Assembly: GCA_963784575.1 (NCBI GenBank)
Contig: CAWARU010000001.1
Location: forward strand, 1,116,001 to 1,180,000
Direction: 5' to 3'
DNA: 64,000 nt
Source of the DNA: CAWARU01 sp963784575
GTDB lineage: Bacteria; Pseudomonadota; Gammaproteobacteria; UBA6186; Azoamicaceae
Shown here: piece after piece, positions 28,807 to 38,309 of the stretch
Layout of the letters: each line of letters begins with the position of its first letter
How positions within the stretch are numbered: position 1 is the first letter of the stretch
The notes under the pieces: model-generated
What the model was told of the DNA's origin: nothing
What the model saw: only the letters and a program-made list of their open reading frames with translations
Databases searched by the model: none
Program-made: the position numbers and the translations under genes

Positions 28807-30100
28807 TGTACGTTCTAAGACATAGGTGACACTTCGTACCGGACACATAGATTACACTGTTGGTATTTACAGGAGGGACCTGTTAATGCCTTGGATGGAG
28901 TGTAATCAAGTGGATGAGAGATTAAAATTTATTGCTAGGTTATTAGATGGCGATAAGATGATGCCCCTCTGTGAAGAGTTCGGCATCTCAAGAAAAACCG
29001 GTTACAAAATCTATCAGCGTTATAAAAATTTTGGTTTAGAGGGTTTATCTGATCGCAGCCGTAGACCCTATCGATATGCTAACCAGCTCCCTTTTCAAGT
29101 TGAAAAAATGATCCTTAGAATTAAAAAAGATAAGCCAACTTGGGGAGCACCAAAAATCCGAGAAGTACTCATTAGAAAATATCCTGAAATTCATCCTCCT
29201 TCAAAAAGCACAGTGCATGCAATTCTTGATAGACATGGTCTTGTGATCAGACAAAAACGTAGTCGCAACAAGGCGCAAGGAACAGCTTTATCGAATACTG
29301 ACGTGCCTAATAAACTCTGGTGTGCAGATTATAAAGGCGAATTTCGATTAGGTAATCATCAATATTGTTATCCTCTCACAATAACCGATTTTAGCACTCG
29401 TTTTTTGCTTGCTTGCGATGGGCTGACAACAACCAAGGAAGAGTATGCCTTCACCGTGTTTCAAAGGGTTTTTGAAGAATTCGGCATACCTGATGCCATT
29501 CGAACAGATAACGGTGTTCCATTCTCTTCGCCTAATTCTTTATTTGGATTGAGTAAATTATCTGTGTGGTGGTTGCGACTCGGAATTGCTATCGAAAGAA
29601 TAAAGCCAGGGAACCCTCAACAAAACGGCAGGCACGAACGCATGCATTTAACCTTAAAAAAAGCAACCACCAAACCTGCTGGAGAAAATTTTTTACAACA
29701 ACAAGAAAAATTTGATAGCTTCATCAAAGAATATAATACTGAACGACCCCATCAAGCTTTAGATATGAAATGCCCTGCTGAAATTTATGTTCCTTCTACA
29801 AAAAAATATGCAGGACTTCCAAAAGTAGATTATCCCTTTCACGACAAGGTCATTACCATCACATACTGCGGCAGGATTTGTTTAAAAGGAAAGAAAATAA
29901 ATTTGAGCACAGTCTTTGCTGGCCAAAATGTAGGAATTAAAGAAACCGAAGATAAAATATGGTTAGTGAGTTTCATGGATTATGATTTAGGGTATTTTGA
30001 TGAAGAATCGTGTAGACTAGAACCCTTAAAGAACCCTTTTGGGCCAAAAGTGTTACCCATGTCTCCGGTATAAAGTGTAACCTATGTGTCCGGAATGGAC
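28807..30100 (+). mobile_element. IS481-family element at the right end of the left island
   Basis: 1294 bp flanked by the 4-bp repeat CGGA (28803-28806 and 30101-30104). Both ends carry related subterminal motifs of the form CGGACACATAGGTTACACT, repeated twice per end. Removing it restores GATTTTAAAGCGGAATTT next to the attachment site, which matches the sequence left of the intact tRNA at 47657-47675. The insertion therefore hit the right border of the left island. Confidence 0.8.
28886..30073 (+). CDS. IS481-family transposase (DDE, integrase core)
   Basis: A transposase of 395 residues when started at ATG 28886, which has AGGAGG 10 bases upstream; an upstream GTG at 28826 extends into the terminal repeat and is unlikely. 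N-terminal HTH (FGISRKTGYKIYQRY), a second HTH-like region, then the rve core with Asp in LWCADYKGEF, Asp in IRTDNGVPF and Glu in GRHERMHLTLKK. The C-terminal region is the extended beta-rich tail seen in this IS481 subgroup. Intact. Different from the elements at 1155 and 13084. Confidence 0.9.
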   Translation: MPWMECNQVDERLKFIARLLDGDKMMPLCEEFGISRKTGYKIYQRYKNFGLEGLSDRSRRPYRYANQLPFQVEKMILRIKKDKPTWGAPKIREVLIRKYPEIHPPSKSTVHAILDRHGLVIRQKRSRNKAQGTALSNTDVPNKLWCADYKGEFRLGNHQYCYPLTITDFSTRFLLACDGLTTTKEEYAFTVFQRVFEEFGIPDAIRTDNGVPFSSPNSLFGLSKLSVWWLRLGIAIERIKPGNPQQNGRHERMHLTLKKATTKPAGENFLQQQEKFDSFIKEYNTERPHQALDMKCPAEIYVPSTKKYAGLPKVDYPFHDKVITITYCGRICLKGKKINLSTVFAGQNVGIKETEDKIWLVSFMDYDLGYFDEESCRLEPLKNPFGPKVLPMSPV

Positions 30101-30110
30101 CGGAATTTAC

Positions 30111-30159
30111 TGGCTGGGGGACTAGGATTCGAACCTAGGTTAACGGAGTCAGAGTCCGC
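30111..30159 (-). repeat. attachment-site copy 2 (3' part of tRNA-Gln), junction of two islands
   Basis: Identical to the 3' 49 bases of the tRNA-Gln gene at 47678-47751 and to 19004-19052. It is followed by island-end sequence (30160 to about 30273) nearly identical to that after copy 1. Upstream it is preceded by the remnant of an island right end. It marks the border between two islands inserted one after the other. The bases 30274-30397 before the next gene end show nothing. Confidence 0.88.
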
Positions 30160-30397
30160 CTAATTTTTTATACTACATTGATTTTATTAAAATTTTTGCC
30201 GCGTAATGACCACTACCTATGACGAACTATGCCGTACTGTGTCGCACTCAACTACGCGAAATCTACGCGCGTGATTTTTAATCTTTTAAGATTAAAAATT
30301 ACTATACCTGTATCCCCATAGAATGAGACCAAAGAGTGCTAACTCTATTATTTTTGTTAAAATCTAAATACAATCCACAGCAATAACCACACAAATT

Positions 30398-32281
30398 TTA
30401 AGTCTTGGATGAAATTTTTTGTATTCCGTCGTAACTAATCTGCCTTGTCACACCGGATCTAATATTAAAAATCTCTTTCAATCTCGCATAAACCGCTCCA
30501 TGCCCGGAAAACCAATCATCAATCAACGTTGATAGTTGTGTTACACCTGTCACATACGTATCAGATGGTATGCGTCCCCCATGTGTATTTAGAAGTCCCC
30601 TTATTCTACTTAAACAACCCTCGACGGCTTCCTTATTCTCAGTATCACTTTTCATCAGATCTTTTAGTGTTCGTAAATTATCCATAAGCTCTTTTGTTGC
30701 CGAAGCTTGGTGAGTGGATGGCCCACCGCTTAAGAGCAAAGTGGAGGTAGGTTTGGTGGGAATACCGGCATACATCATAATAATATTTATTAACTCGAGT
30801 GCATGGGTATTTAATATGTCACAGGTAGATTTGTAGGCCTTTTCACAGTATTCTTCTATCATACTTAATCCGATCGGACCGCTAAATCCTAGGGGCTGGG
30901 TTGATAGGCTCTGAATGCTTCCATCTCCAAAGGTAAAGCTTAAATAACAAGGTATTATCATAGAGTGTTTTGTATAATTTTGTATCAATAATAAAACAAT
31001 ATCAACTTCACCGGCCGTCGCAGCCATCCTTAATAGTTCATTGTGGGGTAACGACAATCTACTGTCTTTAACCGCTTCTACTCTTAATAATTCCCTAGCC
31101 ATAGGCCAATTTTGAAGTCTCATAGCATCTTGCAAAGCTTGGTTATTCTTCGTTGCTGCAAGTTTACAAACTGGCTCTAAGGTTAATAAGGTTTGAACTA
31201 CTTGCAGATGACCCTGAGCTGCAGCACAGCGAAAAAGATCATTATCATTAACTGCCACATTCTCACAAACTGACTTTATTTCTAACAATTTCAAAACCGC
31301 AGAGTTTAGACCATTCCTGACCGCAAAAATTAAAACAAGATTTTGTCCTAATGCGGCACAGTTTTGTACATTTTTATCTTCCAATAAAGTAAGGAGATTA
31401 GCGCCTTTGTGTCTATAGATGTCATTCACAAGAGCTGCCTGGCACGCCACTGGTCTTTTTTCGTCTAATAAACTTTTAGTACGAAACTCTGTATGCAAAT
31501 CATGAGGTATAGGAATTTCTTTCTCACCATAAATATCCATTAATAAGGATACGATTCCAAATTCTCCTGCAGCAAGAGTACTTCTTAATACTTCATGATT
31601 TTTTAAAGCCAATTGATTCCTAGCTGCTTCGCATTTTAATAATTCTAAAAACATCGGCCAATGTCGATTGCGAGCTGCAGCGCGCAAAGCATGGTTTTCG
31701 AACGCTGCCGCATCATCCCGCACCGCCTTTATCCTTAATAATCTAAAAACAATTTCGGTATACCCACGATCTGCTGCAAAAAGCAAAGCTTCGTTATTCC
31801 TCACTGCTGCAGCATCCTGCACAGCCTTTATCTGTAATAATACATCAACAATTGCGGTTTTACCTTCCCGTGCTGCCATGCGCAGTTCTAAGTTATCTTC
31901 TGCTGCTGCAGCATCCTGTACCGCCTTTATCTTTAAAAATTCAATAACAATTGCGGCATTACCTCCTCTCCCTGCATTTAATAGAGCTTGTCTATCCGCT
32001 GCCAGAGCTTTCCGCACCGCCTCAACCTTTAATAATTCAATAACAGCCACGGTATTATCATAACCAGCCAAAACATACAAAACACCGCTTAAGTCCGCCG
32101 CAGCTTCCCGCACCGCTTTGATCTTTAATAATTCAATAATAACTTCAGTTAGATTATTTTGAGCTGCCAAAAGCAAAGCTGCATTATTATTCTCTGAAGC
32201 GCTTTCTCTAATCTCTTTAATTTGTAGTAATTGAAGTGCTTCAATGACTCTATGTTCTCTTATCGCTTCTAATAATTTCAT
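30398..32281 (-). CDS. ankyrin-repeat protein
   Basis: A 627-residue protein behind AAAGGATC, seven bases before the ATG. About the first 440 residues are a run of ten or more degenerate ankyrin-type units of the form LLxIKAVRDAAAxxxNxALL-xAAxxGxTEIV. The turn segment KAV-x-x-A-A-A replaces the usual TPLH motif at many positions. The last 180 residues are not repeats and show no known domain. No signal peptide. Ankyrin proteins commonly mediate binding to host proteins in intracellular bacteria; that role is inferred. It is the first gene at the left end of the right island, as the LRR gene is in the left island. Confidence 0.8.
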   Translation of the reverse strand: MKLLEAIREHRVIEALQLLQIKEIRESASENNNAALLLAAQNNLTEVIIELLKIKAVREAAADLSGVLYVLAGYDNTVAVIELLKVEAVRKALAADRQALLNAGRGGNAAIVIEFLKIKAVQDAAAAEDNLELRMAAREGKTAIVDVLLQIKAVQDAAAVRNNEALLFAADRGYTEIVFRLLRIKAVRDDAAAFENHALRAAARNRHWPMFLELLKCEAARNQLALKNHEVLRSTLAAGEFGIVSLLMDIYGEKEIPIPHDLHTEFRTKSLLDEKRPVACQAALVNDIYRHKGANLLTLLEDKNVQNCAALGQNLVLIFAVRNGLNSAVLKLLEIKSVCENVAVNDNDLFRCAAAQGHLQVVQTLLTLEPVCKLAATKNNQALQDAMRLQNWPMARELLRVEAVKDSRLSLPHNELLRMAATAGEVDIVLLLIQNYTKHSMIIPCYLSFTFGDGSIQSLSTQPLGFSGPIGLSMIEEYCEKAYKSTCDILNTHALELINIIMMYAGIPTKPTSTLLLSGGPSTHQASATKELMDNLRTLKDLMKSDTENKEAVEGCLSRIRGLLNTHGGRIPSDTYVTGVTQLSTLIDDWFSGHGAVYARLKEIFNIRSGVTRQISYDGIQKISSKT

Positions 32282-32544
32282 GATTGTGATCCTTTTCTTC
32301 TGTTAAAAGTGTGTTATCTCATTTTTTAACTAACTGGTCATTAAAAAAGTTAGTTTAATAAGATATTAAAATTAGTTGCAATTTTAACTCTTCATCAAAA
32401 CCACCATTCAAGATCGGGAATATCTAATTAATACAAGTTTTGATAGGTCAACAAGATTGTATCACAAAATTATCTAAATTAAACAAGGAGGCTCGTCTTA
32501 AAATAATCCGAAAATCTATCTGGAACTACATGGATTTTGAATGG

Positions 32545-32589
32545 TGGTGCCAGGTTAAAAATATAAGTAATTTTTTTAACCTGGCACCA
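32545..32589. repeat. short palindrome with GGTGCCAGGT ends
   Basis: Perfect 17-base arms (TGGTGCCAGGTTAAAAA and complement) with an 11-base loop. It has the same outer 10 bases as the larger repeats at 3940 and 26939 but a different interior. It lies downstream of both the ankyrin gene start region and the 3' end of the next gene, so it may also stop transcription. The remainder of 32282-32621 shows no gene. Confidence 0.75.
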
Positions 32590-32621
32590 TTTGTTTTTTC
32601 AAGATGTGCAAATTAGAACTG

Positions 32622-33374
32622 CTATTGAAAAAATTTTAGTCTATTCAAATCTATAGAGAATTGATATTTTATAGGACCAACAGCACCAATAATTATTTTT
32701 TCATTTGTATTTTGCTTTCTGTTTCGTTTTCTGTTTCGCTCTTTTAAATCATAATACAATTTTTTAAATTCTTTATAAAAATCACCAATTTTATGCTTCC
32801 GCTGTCTATGTAAAATATATGATTTATATATTTTAAAATTAAAAATCAATGATGCACCAAATAATTTATCCAAATTGTCTAAGGTGAGATGATTGTTTGT
32901 GTATAAATAACCGACTGTTTCCATAAAATCCAAAAAATTTAATAAATATAGAAATTTTTGTTTTTCATTAGATGTAGACAGTTTTTTAATTTTATATCCA
33001 ATTTTTTTATGAAGCTTGGATTTCCATTCTTTATTTTGTATATTTATTCCTTGAGCTTGAAGCTCATTTTGGGCCATTAAATACAATTCATGGATTATTG
33101 TCCTCGCCTTAATAATTTCTTTTCGTCTCAATTGTTGATTTATTTTCAATAAATAATCAATTTCTAGACTTTCATTAATATTGCTTAATTGTATATAAGC
33201 AATTAATCCTAAAAATAGAGTACCAACAGATAATAAGTAATAGTAAATAGCATTGTATTCGTCATAAGTGGTCTTGTTAAACCAAGGCACAAGGGGTAAT
33301 ATAAAGATGATTGAAGGCAGAAGAATACACAATAATATTAAAATAGAATTCCGCCAAGAATGAGATCTACTCAT
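32622..33374 (-). CDS. membrane protein of unknown function
   Basis: 250 residues. Two hydrophobic segments near the N-terminus (about residues 9-30 and 43-63) form a hairpin in the inner membrane. They are followed by a large Lys/Tyr-rich cytoplasmic domain with helical character. I do not recognise the family. The ribosome site is weak (AGG about 11 bases before the ATG). It stands alone in the island. Confidence 0.55.
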   Translation of the reverse strand: MSRSHSWRNSILILLCILLPSIIFILPLVPWFNKTTYDEYNAIYYYLLSVGTLFLGLIAYIQLSNINESLEIDYLLKINQQLRRKEIIKARTIIHELYLMAQNELQAQGINIQNKEWKSKLHKKIGYKIKKLSTSNEKQKFLYLLNFLDFMETVGYLYTNNHLTLDNLDKLFGASLIFNFKIYKSYILHRQRKHKIGDFYKEFKKLYYDLKERNRKRNRKQNTNEKIIIGAVGPIKYQFSIDLNRLKFFQ

Positions 33375-33670
33375 TAAAATAACCTACCAATATATATTTA
33401 TATTATTATCGGCCAGATCTTACTCCACTTTAGCAAAAGATCAATTTTGTTATAATATGATAAAGTAAGCTAAGGCATATTATCTGAAAAAGGCTCTAGA
33501 TAGACAGAACAACAGCAAAAAATGCTTGTATTCCTCCTCCGTATTGTGCTATCGTTGCACGCAACGATGGCAAATGAACAAAGAATTTCTATTACCCATG
33601 CAAGAAAAAAAGTTTGGGAACCAATTAAAAGACCCAAGCCCCTGATCACGACACGACACTTTATTGATTA

Positions 33671-34783
33671 TCATGGAATCCTGTTGTTCTTTAAATAAGC
33701 TCGTCCCAGCGCCAGTACAGCAATGGCGCCCAGCGTACCAAGACCGAATTTCTTGGGATGCTCCATTACAAAATTCTTAAAGCCATTTAAAATTAGTTTT
33801 GGAATCTTGCTTATGGGCTGATGTGAAGAAAATAATTTTGCAGCTGAAATTAGTTCTTCTTTTCCTTCTCTATTTATTTTAGAAATCTTCCATCCTGCAT
33901 TTTCCATTAAACACAACAATCCTGCTCGGCCTACCAAATGTCCAAAACCAACCCCTACGAAAGTAGGTTCTTTAAAGTTAGCCTCATTTAATTTCGGAAA
34001 CCAAACCTTATTTCGATTTGACACCATAATTAACGCCTCTTCTTGCTCACGAATAAATTCTTCATCGTATAACATTTTTCCACTCAGATACTGCTTGTCA
34101 TACTCAAGAAACTCACTCTCATAGCAAGGAGAATCTCTTAAATATCCGAATTGAACTTCGAGCCTTCTATTAGTTTCTTCAATTGAGAATTCTGTAATAA
34201 CAGGCATCAGAGAACTCTGAGTATCTAAAGAATCAACTTTATCACCAAATAATTTTTCCAATTCTTCATCCATGGTGTTCGTTGAAGATACACTATGGCA
34301 GAACCAAAATGCCATTCTGGAGTTTGCTCTCTCTATCGATACAGTCTTCCCTGAGTTTTTACACCATATTTGAAATGCATTCTTAAAAATTTCTTCAGCA
34401 GCAGGAGTGAAGCCCTTATTCCAATATGAATTAGGTTTATCTCGAAGGAGGCCTATCTTTACAAGATCAGCTTCTGTATAAGTCGATTGCGCTGTATTCT
34501 CAAAGAAAGCTTGTTTACAAGTGCCAATGATTTTTAAATAAGCCTCTGGTAAAATCTTCAGAGGAAAACAATGGGCAGTTCCTAAGGAAAATATTATTCT
34601 TCCGTATCTTTCCAATTTAAAAAAACCTGGCTCAATCACCACTCCTTCATAAAAAGGGGGATAATAGTATCTTCTTTCTAGAATCTGAGATTCTTCATGA
34701 AGCTTGTCTTCAATCTCTTTTCTTTCCACAGTTTCAGTCAAGACTGAAAGGCCTTCTTCTCGCATTTCTTTCTCATTGATCAC
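33671..34783 (-). CDS. TraB/GumN family protein, paralog 2, with hydrophobic C-terminus
   Basis: A 370-residue close paralog of the protein at 25788-26900, with most residues identical and both family motifs kept (GTAHCFPL and GVGFGHLVGRAGLLCLMENAG). The C-terminus again has a hydrophobic run (LGTLGAIAVLALGRAYL). I chose GTG 34783 with GGAG 7 bases upstream, matching the paralog; ATG 34816 would add 11 residues. The strong similarity between copies in two adjacent islands suggests duplication or arrival with related islands. Confidence 0.75.
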   Translation of the reverse strand: MINEKEMREEGLSVLTETVERKEIEDKLHEESQILERRYYYPPFYEGVVIEPGFFKLERYGRIIFSLGTAHCFPLKILPEAYLKIIGTCKQAFFENTAQSTYTEADLVKIGLLRDKPNSYWNKGFTPAAEEIFKNAFQIWCKNSGKTVSIERANSRMAFWFCHSVSSTNTMDEELEKLFGDKVDSLDTQSSLMPVITEFSIEETNRRLEVQFGYLRDSPCYESEFLEYDKQYLSGKMLYDEEFIREQEEALIMVSNRNKVWFPKLNEANFKEPTFVGVGFGHLVGRAGLLCLMENAGWKISKINREGKEELISAAKLFSSHQPISKIPKLILNGFKNFVMEHPKKFGLGTLGAIAVLALGRAYLKNNRIP

Positions 34784-35318
34784 TTTACCACTCCAAGACT
34801 GGTATAATTTTTTCATTAGAAATTGGGTAGATGCTCATAAGGACCCTTTGTCCGCAAGAATGTCCCCAAAATGGCCGCAAGATCTTCATTTATGGGGCAT
34901 TCAAAAACCAGCCTGCCGTCCAAGCGTATCCACTTGAATCAACCAGCCCCATTTCTTTAAGACCGCTTCAATTTTCTGCATAAGTGATTGGCCACTCAAA
35001 ATGGAATATGAAGATAAACCCATCAAATCTTAGCGAATCTTAACAAACCTTAGTATGAATCATTTCTTTAATGACCAGATTGTGTTTACTTTAATACCAT
35101 TTGATACTAGTATACCCTGTTTTTTAACGGCACTGCACAAATCATCAAAATATCTTTGTTTTTACCAATTCTATCTTTAATAGGCAATTCAACTATTGTA
35201 CGTGCGAAACCGAAATCACTGCTTCTGAATTTAATCCCAAAAATATATTAGAGCACTTTAATTAACCAGTTATACTCAGTTGAGAACTACCTACCAATCT
35301 AAATTCTCACTGATATTA
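34784..35318. other. gene-poor stretch in the right island
   Basis: No convincing gene. On the minus strand around 34820-34990 two short coding-like pieces in different frames (KKWGWLIQVDTLGRQAG and LAAILGTFLRTKGPYEHLPN) look like the remains of a gene I cannot name. Confidence 0.35.
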
Positions 35319-35378
35319 AGATGACCCTCAAGATGACCCTCAAGATGACCCTCAAGATGACCCTCAAGATGACCTCAA
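35319..35378. repeat. tandem repeat of a 12-bp unit, five copies
   Basis: AGATGACCCTCA is repeated four times perfectly, and a fifth copy lacks one C. It lies just downstream of the regulator pseudogene at 35422-36833, comparable in position to the 10-bp repeat beside the related fragment at 22387. Confidence 0.92.
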
Positions 35379-35421
35379 TAAATAAAGTAGTTTTGGTTAT
35401 TTTATCATCAAATTCAAGTGA

Positions 35422-36833
35422 TTATCTATTCTTTAAAAACCAAACAGCGGTCCAGGCTCGTCCCTTCACATCAATAATTCCCTGCTTTTTAAGACTGCCC
35501 AAATCTCTTTTCAATGTCTTTTCTGATGGGGGATTTTTTAATCTCTTTAAAATATCAGAGAAAGAAATTTCTTCAACCTGATTCAATATCTCCACTATTT
35601 CTCTTTGTCTATCATTCAATTTATCAAAAAGGACGGAAGTTTCATCAATCAAGAAAACTTCTGGTTTCATACTGACAGGAAATTTGAATGTCACTTGAAA
35701 ATCATATGCATCACATTGAAATTCTGGCTCTGGATCTCCTGCCTTTTTAAGTTCTCCAAAAATCTCCTTGACACCTCTCCCCCAGGTTTCAACATAATCA
35801 GATTTAAATAAAATATCACCAATTAATGGATTACGAAGTTTTGAATAGCCTTTTTTGATTTTTTCGATCGTTACACCCGGCAACAAACCTCCATTATTTG
35901 ATATCTCAAATCTGTCGTCGTAAATTGCAAGTTTTACAGATCCACCGTACACGCTGTAGTCACGATGACAAAAAGAATTTACTATTGCCTCTCTAATCAC
36001 ATCATATGGAAGTAATGGTGTTTCAACTCTCTGTAATTTTCCAGGAATTATTTTCGCTGCTATTGGAAGATGTCTTTTTGCGAATAATTCCGATTTTTCG
36101 ATTAAATCTATAATATTACCATAAATAAAATCATGATTAAAAACTCATGTCTATCTAGTCCTTTAAAACGTGCCAATTTAATATGACATTGAGGATAATT
36201 GGGCAAAAACTTTTTTCCAAAAAGCGCCATTGCAGCATTTTTGACTCTTCCATTTTCGGTTAATTTCAATTTTTCCAAAACAGTCGGTATATCTTCTCTC
36301 ATGGCCATTTCATAAAGTCGCTTCTTATCAACTGATTTACGTACAATGGCAAGAATTAAGTTGTGGTCTAAATCATCGATTGTATAATTCTCAGCATAAA
36401 GTTGCTCCCATGAATGATTAACTTGATTTTGGTGTGATAGTAATTGATGGTATCTTGCTTGACTCATTTTTCTTGTACTTGATTCCAGTTTTTCGTAGGG
36501 TTTACCGTCATAAACATATGGTTTGTAGGTTCCTGCTTCTACTTGAAGACAAACAATTTGTTTATTATCAGCAATGGGAACATATTCTACTTTGATATTA
36601 GCAGGTGGCTCAAATTTTCCGAGTTCATTCGCAATTTCTAAACGAGTGTGGTCGGTTACCATTTGACCAACCAACCGTCCATCATCCTTAACGCCAATAA
36701 AAACAATACCACCCTCACAATTTAAAAAGGCGCACAGTGTTTTACAGGCTGATTTTATTTCACCAGTTGTTGATTTAAACTCTATATCTATAGATTCATC
36801 TTTTACCAACCGCTTCAATTCATCTAAAGTCAC
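35422..36833 (-). pseudogene. AlbA_2-type (Schlafen-like) ATP-binding regulator, frameshifted
   Basis: The 5' part (36833-36108) has the AlbA_2 domain: ESIDIEFKSTTGEIKSACKT, FLNCEGGIVFIGVKDDGRLVG. The 3' part (from about 36135) has the HATPase-like and winged-helix parts: PYDVIREAIVNSFCHRDYS, YVETWGRGVKEIF, LNDRQREIVEILNQ. The two are in different frames and meet at an A5 run (36139-36143, T5 in the coding sense). One more base there would restore HEFFNHDFIYGNIIDLIEKS. So one gene of about 470 codons is broken by one base. Such proteins are often called putative DNA-binding or RecG-like regulators; their targets are unknown. Confidence 0.85.
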
Positions 36834-37051
36834 TATTTATCCCTCACACCACAACAACATGCTTACCTACCGTCTTCTTAAAACATTCCAATTTTTGAAT
36901 TAAACCCAAAACCCCTGTAAATGAACTAAGCGACTCAACAAATATAATATATCGACCCAATATTATATCCTAAAATACTACAGTTATTCCTATTAAAACT
37001 GTATCGAGCATTTAATGGGTTTACGGGAATACTGTATTAAATAAAACAATT

Positions 37052-37351
37052 TCAAAGAGTTCTTTCAACTTCATCGCCACTGATATCTGATCCCCCTTTG
37101 CTCGCCATTAAATTTGAGATCCGATGCAGGGTACTCATCACATCTTCTGAAAGAAAGACTGCCCTTTCAACTGAATCGCTTAATTCTCTTAGATATAAAT
37201 GAAGCTTCAAGGCAGGGTAATCGATTAAATCGTTCCCGACTACCAATTGAACAATGGCATCGATTCTGGTCTGGTATTCAAGCAATACTTCTTGAGATTC
37301 TGAAAGGTACTTTATTAAAAATAAATAATCTGCTAATTTCTTTTGATCCAT
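37052..37351 (-). CDS. small hypothetical protein
   Basis: 99 residues, acidic and helical, behind a strong GAGGAG seven bases before the ATG. No family recognised. Two hairpins in its leader (37384-37444) suggest that its expression is controlled. It is divergent from the small DNA-binding gene at 37575, next to the mobilisation genes, so a role in plasmid- or island-type regulation is possible but unproven. Confidence 0.55.
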   Translation of the reverse strand: MDQKKLADYLFLIKYLSESQEVLLEYQTRIDAIVQLVVGNDLIDYPALKLHLYLRELSDSVERAVFLSEDVMSTLHRISNLMASKGGSDISGDEVERTL

Positions 37352-37383
37352 AGCTAACTCCTCAGTAGTTGGTTGTGGTAGTA

Positions 37384-37444
37384 GTGGATAGGTGTTGGTA
37401 GCACCTATTCACTATGGGTGGCATCGCCTTTTGGTAATGCCACC
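37384..37444 (-). promoter_or_regulatory. two tandem hairpins in the leader of the 37052-37351 gene
   Basis: 37384-37412 folds as an 11-bp stem with one G-T pair (GTGGATAGGTG and GCACCTATTCAC). 37417-37444 folds as a perfect 8-bp stem (GGTGGCAT and ATGCCACC). In the transcript of the minus-strand gene both precede the ribosome site by 20-90 bases. They could be a regulatory leader or protein-binding dyads; no known riboswitch pattern is recognised. Confidence 0.4.
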
Positions 37445-37574
37445 TCTTCCTGTATTCACATTTCTAGAGAAATGAAATACATATGATACATATTATGTGT
37501 ATTAATTATAATTTGTCAAGTATGTACTGTAGGTATTATACTTATGATAATTACTATATTTCGTTAGAGGTCAT

Positions 37575-37811
37575 ATGGGGTCAGAAAAGGAAGTAATAGT
37601 TCGATCTAACTTTACTCTTCTTCAAAGCGATTTAGATTTGTTAAATCAAACAAAGCGCAGATGCTTGCTCCTTGGAATAGAAACAAATAAATCCGAATTA
37701 ATTCGTGCCGGAATTGACGCGTTATCTAAACAAACTGATGAGAAAATTAAAAGTACTCTTGCTCGATTGCCTAAACCAAAAGTAGGCAGGAGAAAACCTG
37801 AGTCTGATTAA
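37575..37811 (+). CDS. small ribbon-helix-helix-like protein
   Basis: 78 residues with the pattern of a small RHH-type DNA binder: a beta-like segment (VIVRSNFTLLQSDLDLL) followed by helices with NKSELIRAGIDAL, and a Lys/Arg-rich tail. It lies upstream of the mobilisation genes, where a relaxosome accessory protein or repressor is common. Assignment by pattern only. Confidence 0.55.
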   Translation: MGSEKEVIVRSNFTLLQSDLDLLNQTKRRCLLLGIETNKSELIRAGIDALSKQTDEKIKSTLARLPKPKVGRRKPESD

Positions 37812-37817
37812 GATTAA

Positions 37818-38106
37818 CTAACTACTATTCTCATTTTCATCAAACACACCAATATTCTTCCAGTGCTCAAGGTGATCTCGAGTTGGCTCTACAGGTAAGT
37901 TCTCGAAAGCTTCCAATAATATTCCTAATAATATCGAGGCTTTATCCATTTCTCGAAAATCTAAAAGTCAATTTGGAATGCATCGTGGTAATCTTCAAAA
38001 CCTGAGAAGAATTACTGGTTATTTCCTGTTCAATCTAATTCGGTTTGAGTTTTAATTTATTGATTTTGTCCTGAATGCTCTCCATTTTCTGAATATCGCT
38101 TTTCAT
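37818..38106 (-). pseudogene. traD-like conjugal gene, decayed
   Basis: Behind GGAGAC, an ATG at 38106 starts MKSDIQKMESIQDKINKLKL, a coiled-coil start seen in small Ti-type TraD proteins, but a TAG follows after 23 codons. Further on, in a shifted frame, MDKASILLGILLEAFENL then HLEHWKNIG to a stop at 37818 resembles the TraD C-terminus. The gene is divergent from traA, as in Ti-type transfer regions. It is broken by at least one stop and a frame change. Confidence 0.5.
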
Positions 38107-38239
38107 AAATAAAGTCTCCATACATCAATTACGAATCACAATAAGAATCATAGCAATGGAAATAATAAAATGTTATCACCCAGCGGATGTATTTTTGCTA
38201 AAATCCTTGAAATAAATAAAACAAGACGATAGTCTTACA

Positions 38240-38300
38240 TTTGTCTTTGGGAACAAAGCGCACTTATGCGGTCCCCACCGCTTTTTTGCCTTCGGCGAGT
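38240..38300. other. candidate origin of transfer (oriT)
   Basis: Just before the relaxase ATG and downstream of the divergent traD remnant, the minus strand reads ATAAGTGCGCTTTG (38254-38267). This resembles the nick-region core TAAGTGCGCCCT of IncQ/Ti-type MobA/TraA relaxases. The position between traD and traA is where the oriT lies in such systems. Inferred from motif and place only. Confidence 0.45.
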
Positions 38301-38309
38301 TTTTATATT

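Noticed and set aside
19004..30159. Additional tRNA-Gln genes at 19004 and 30111
   Set aside because: Only the 3' 49 bases are present; the D arm and 5' acceptor strand are missing.
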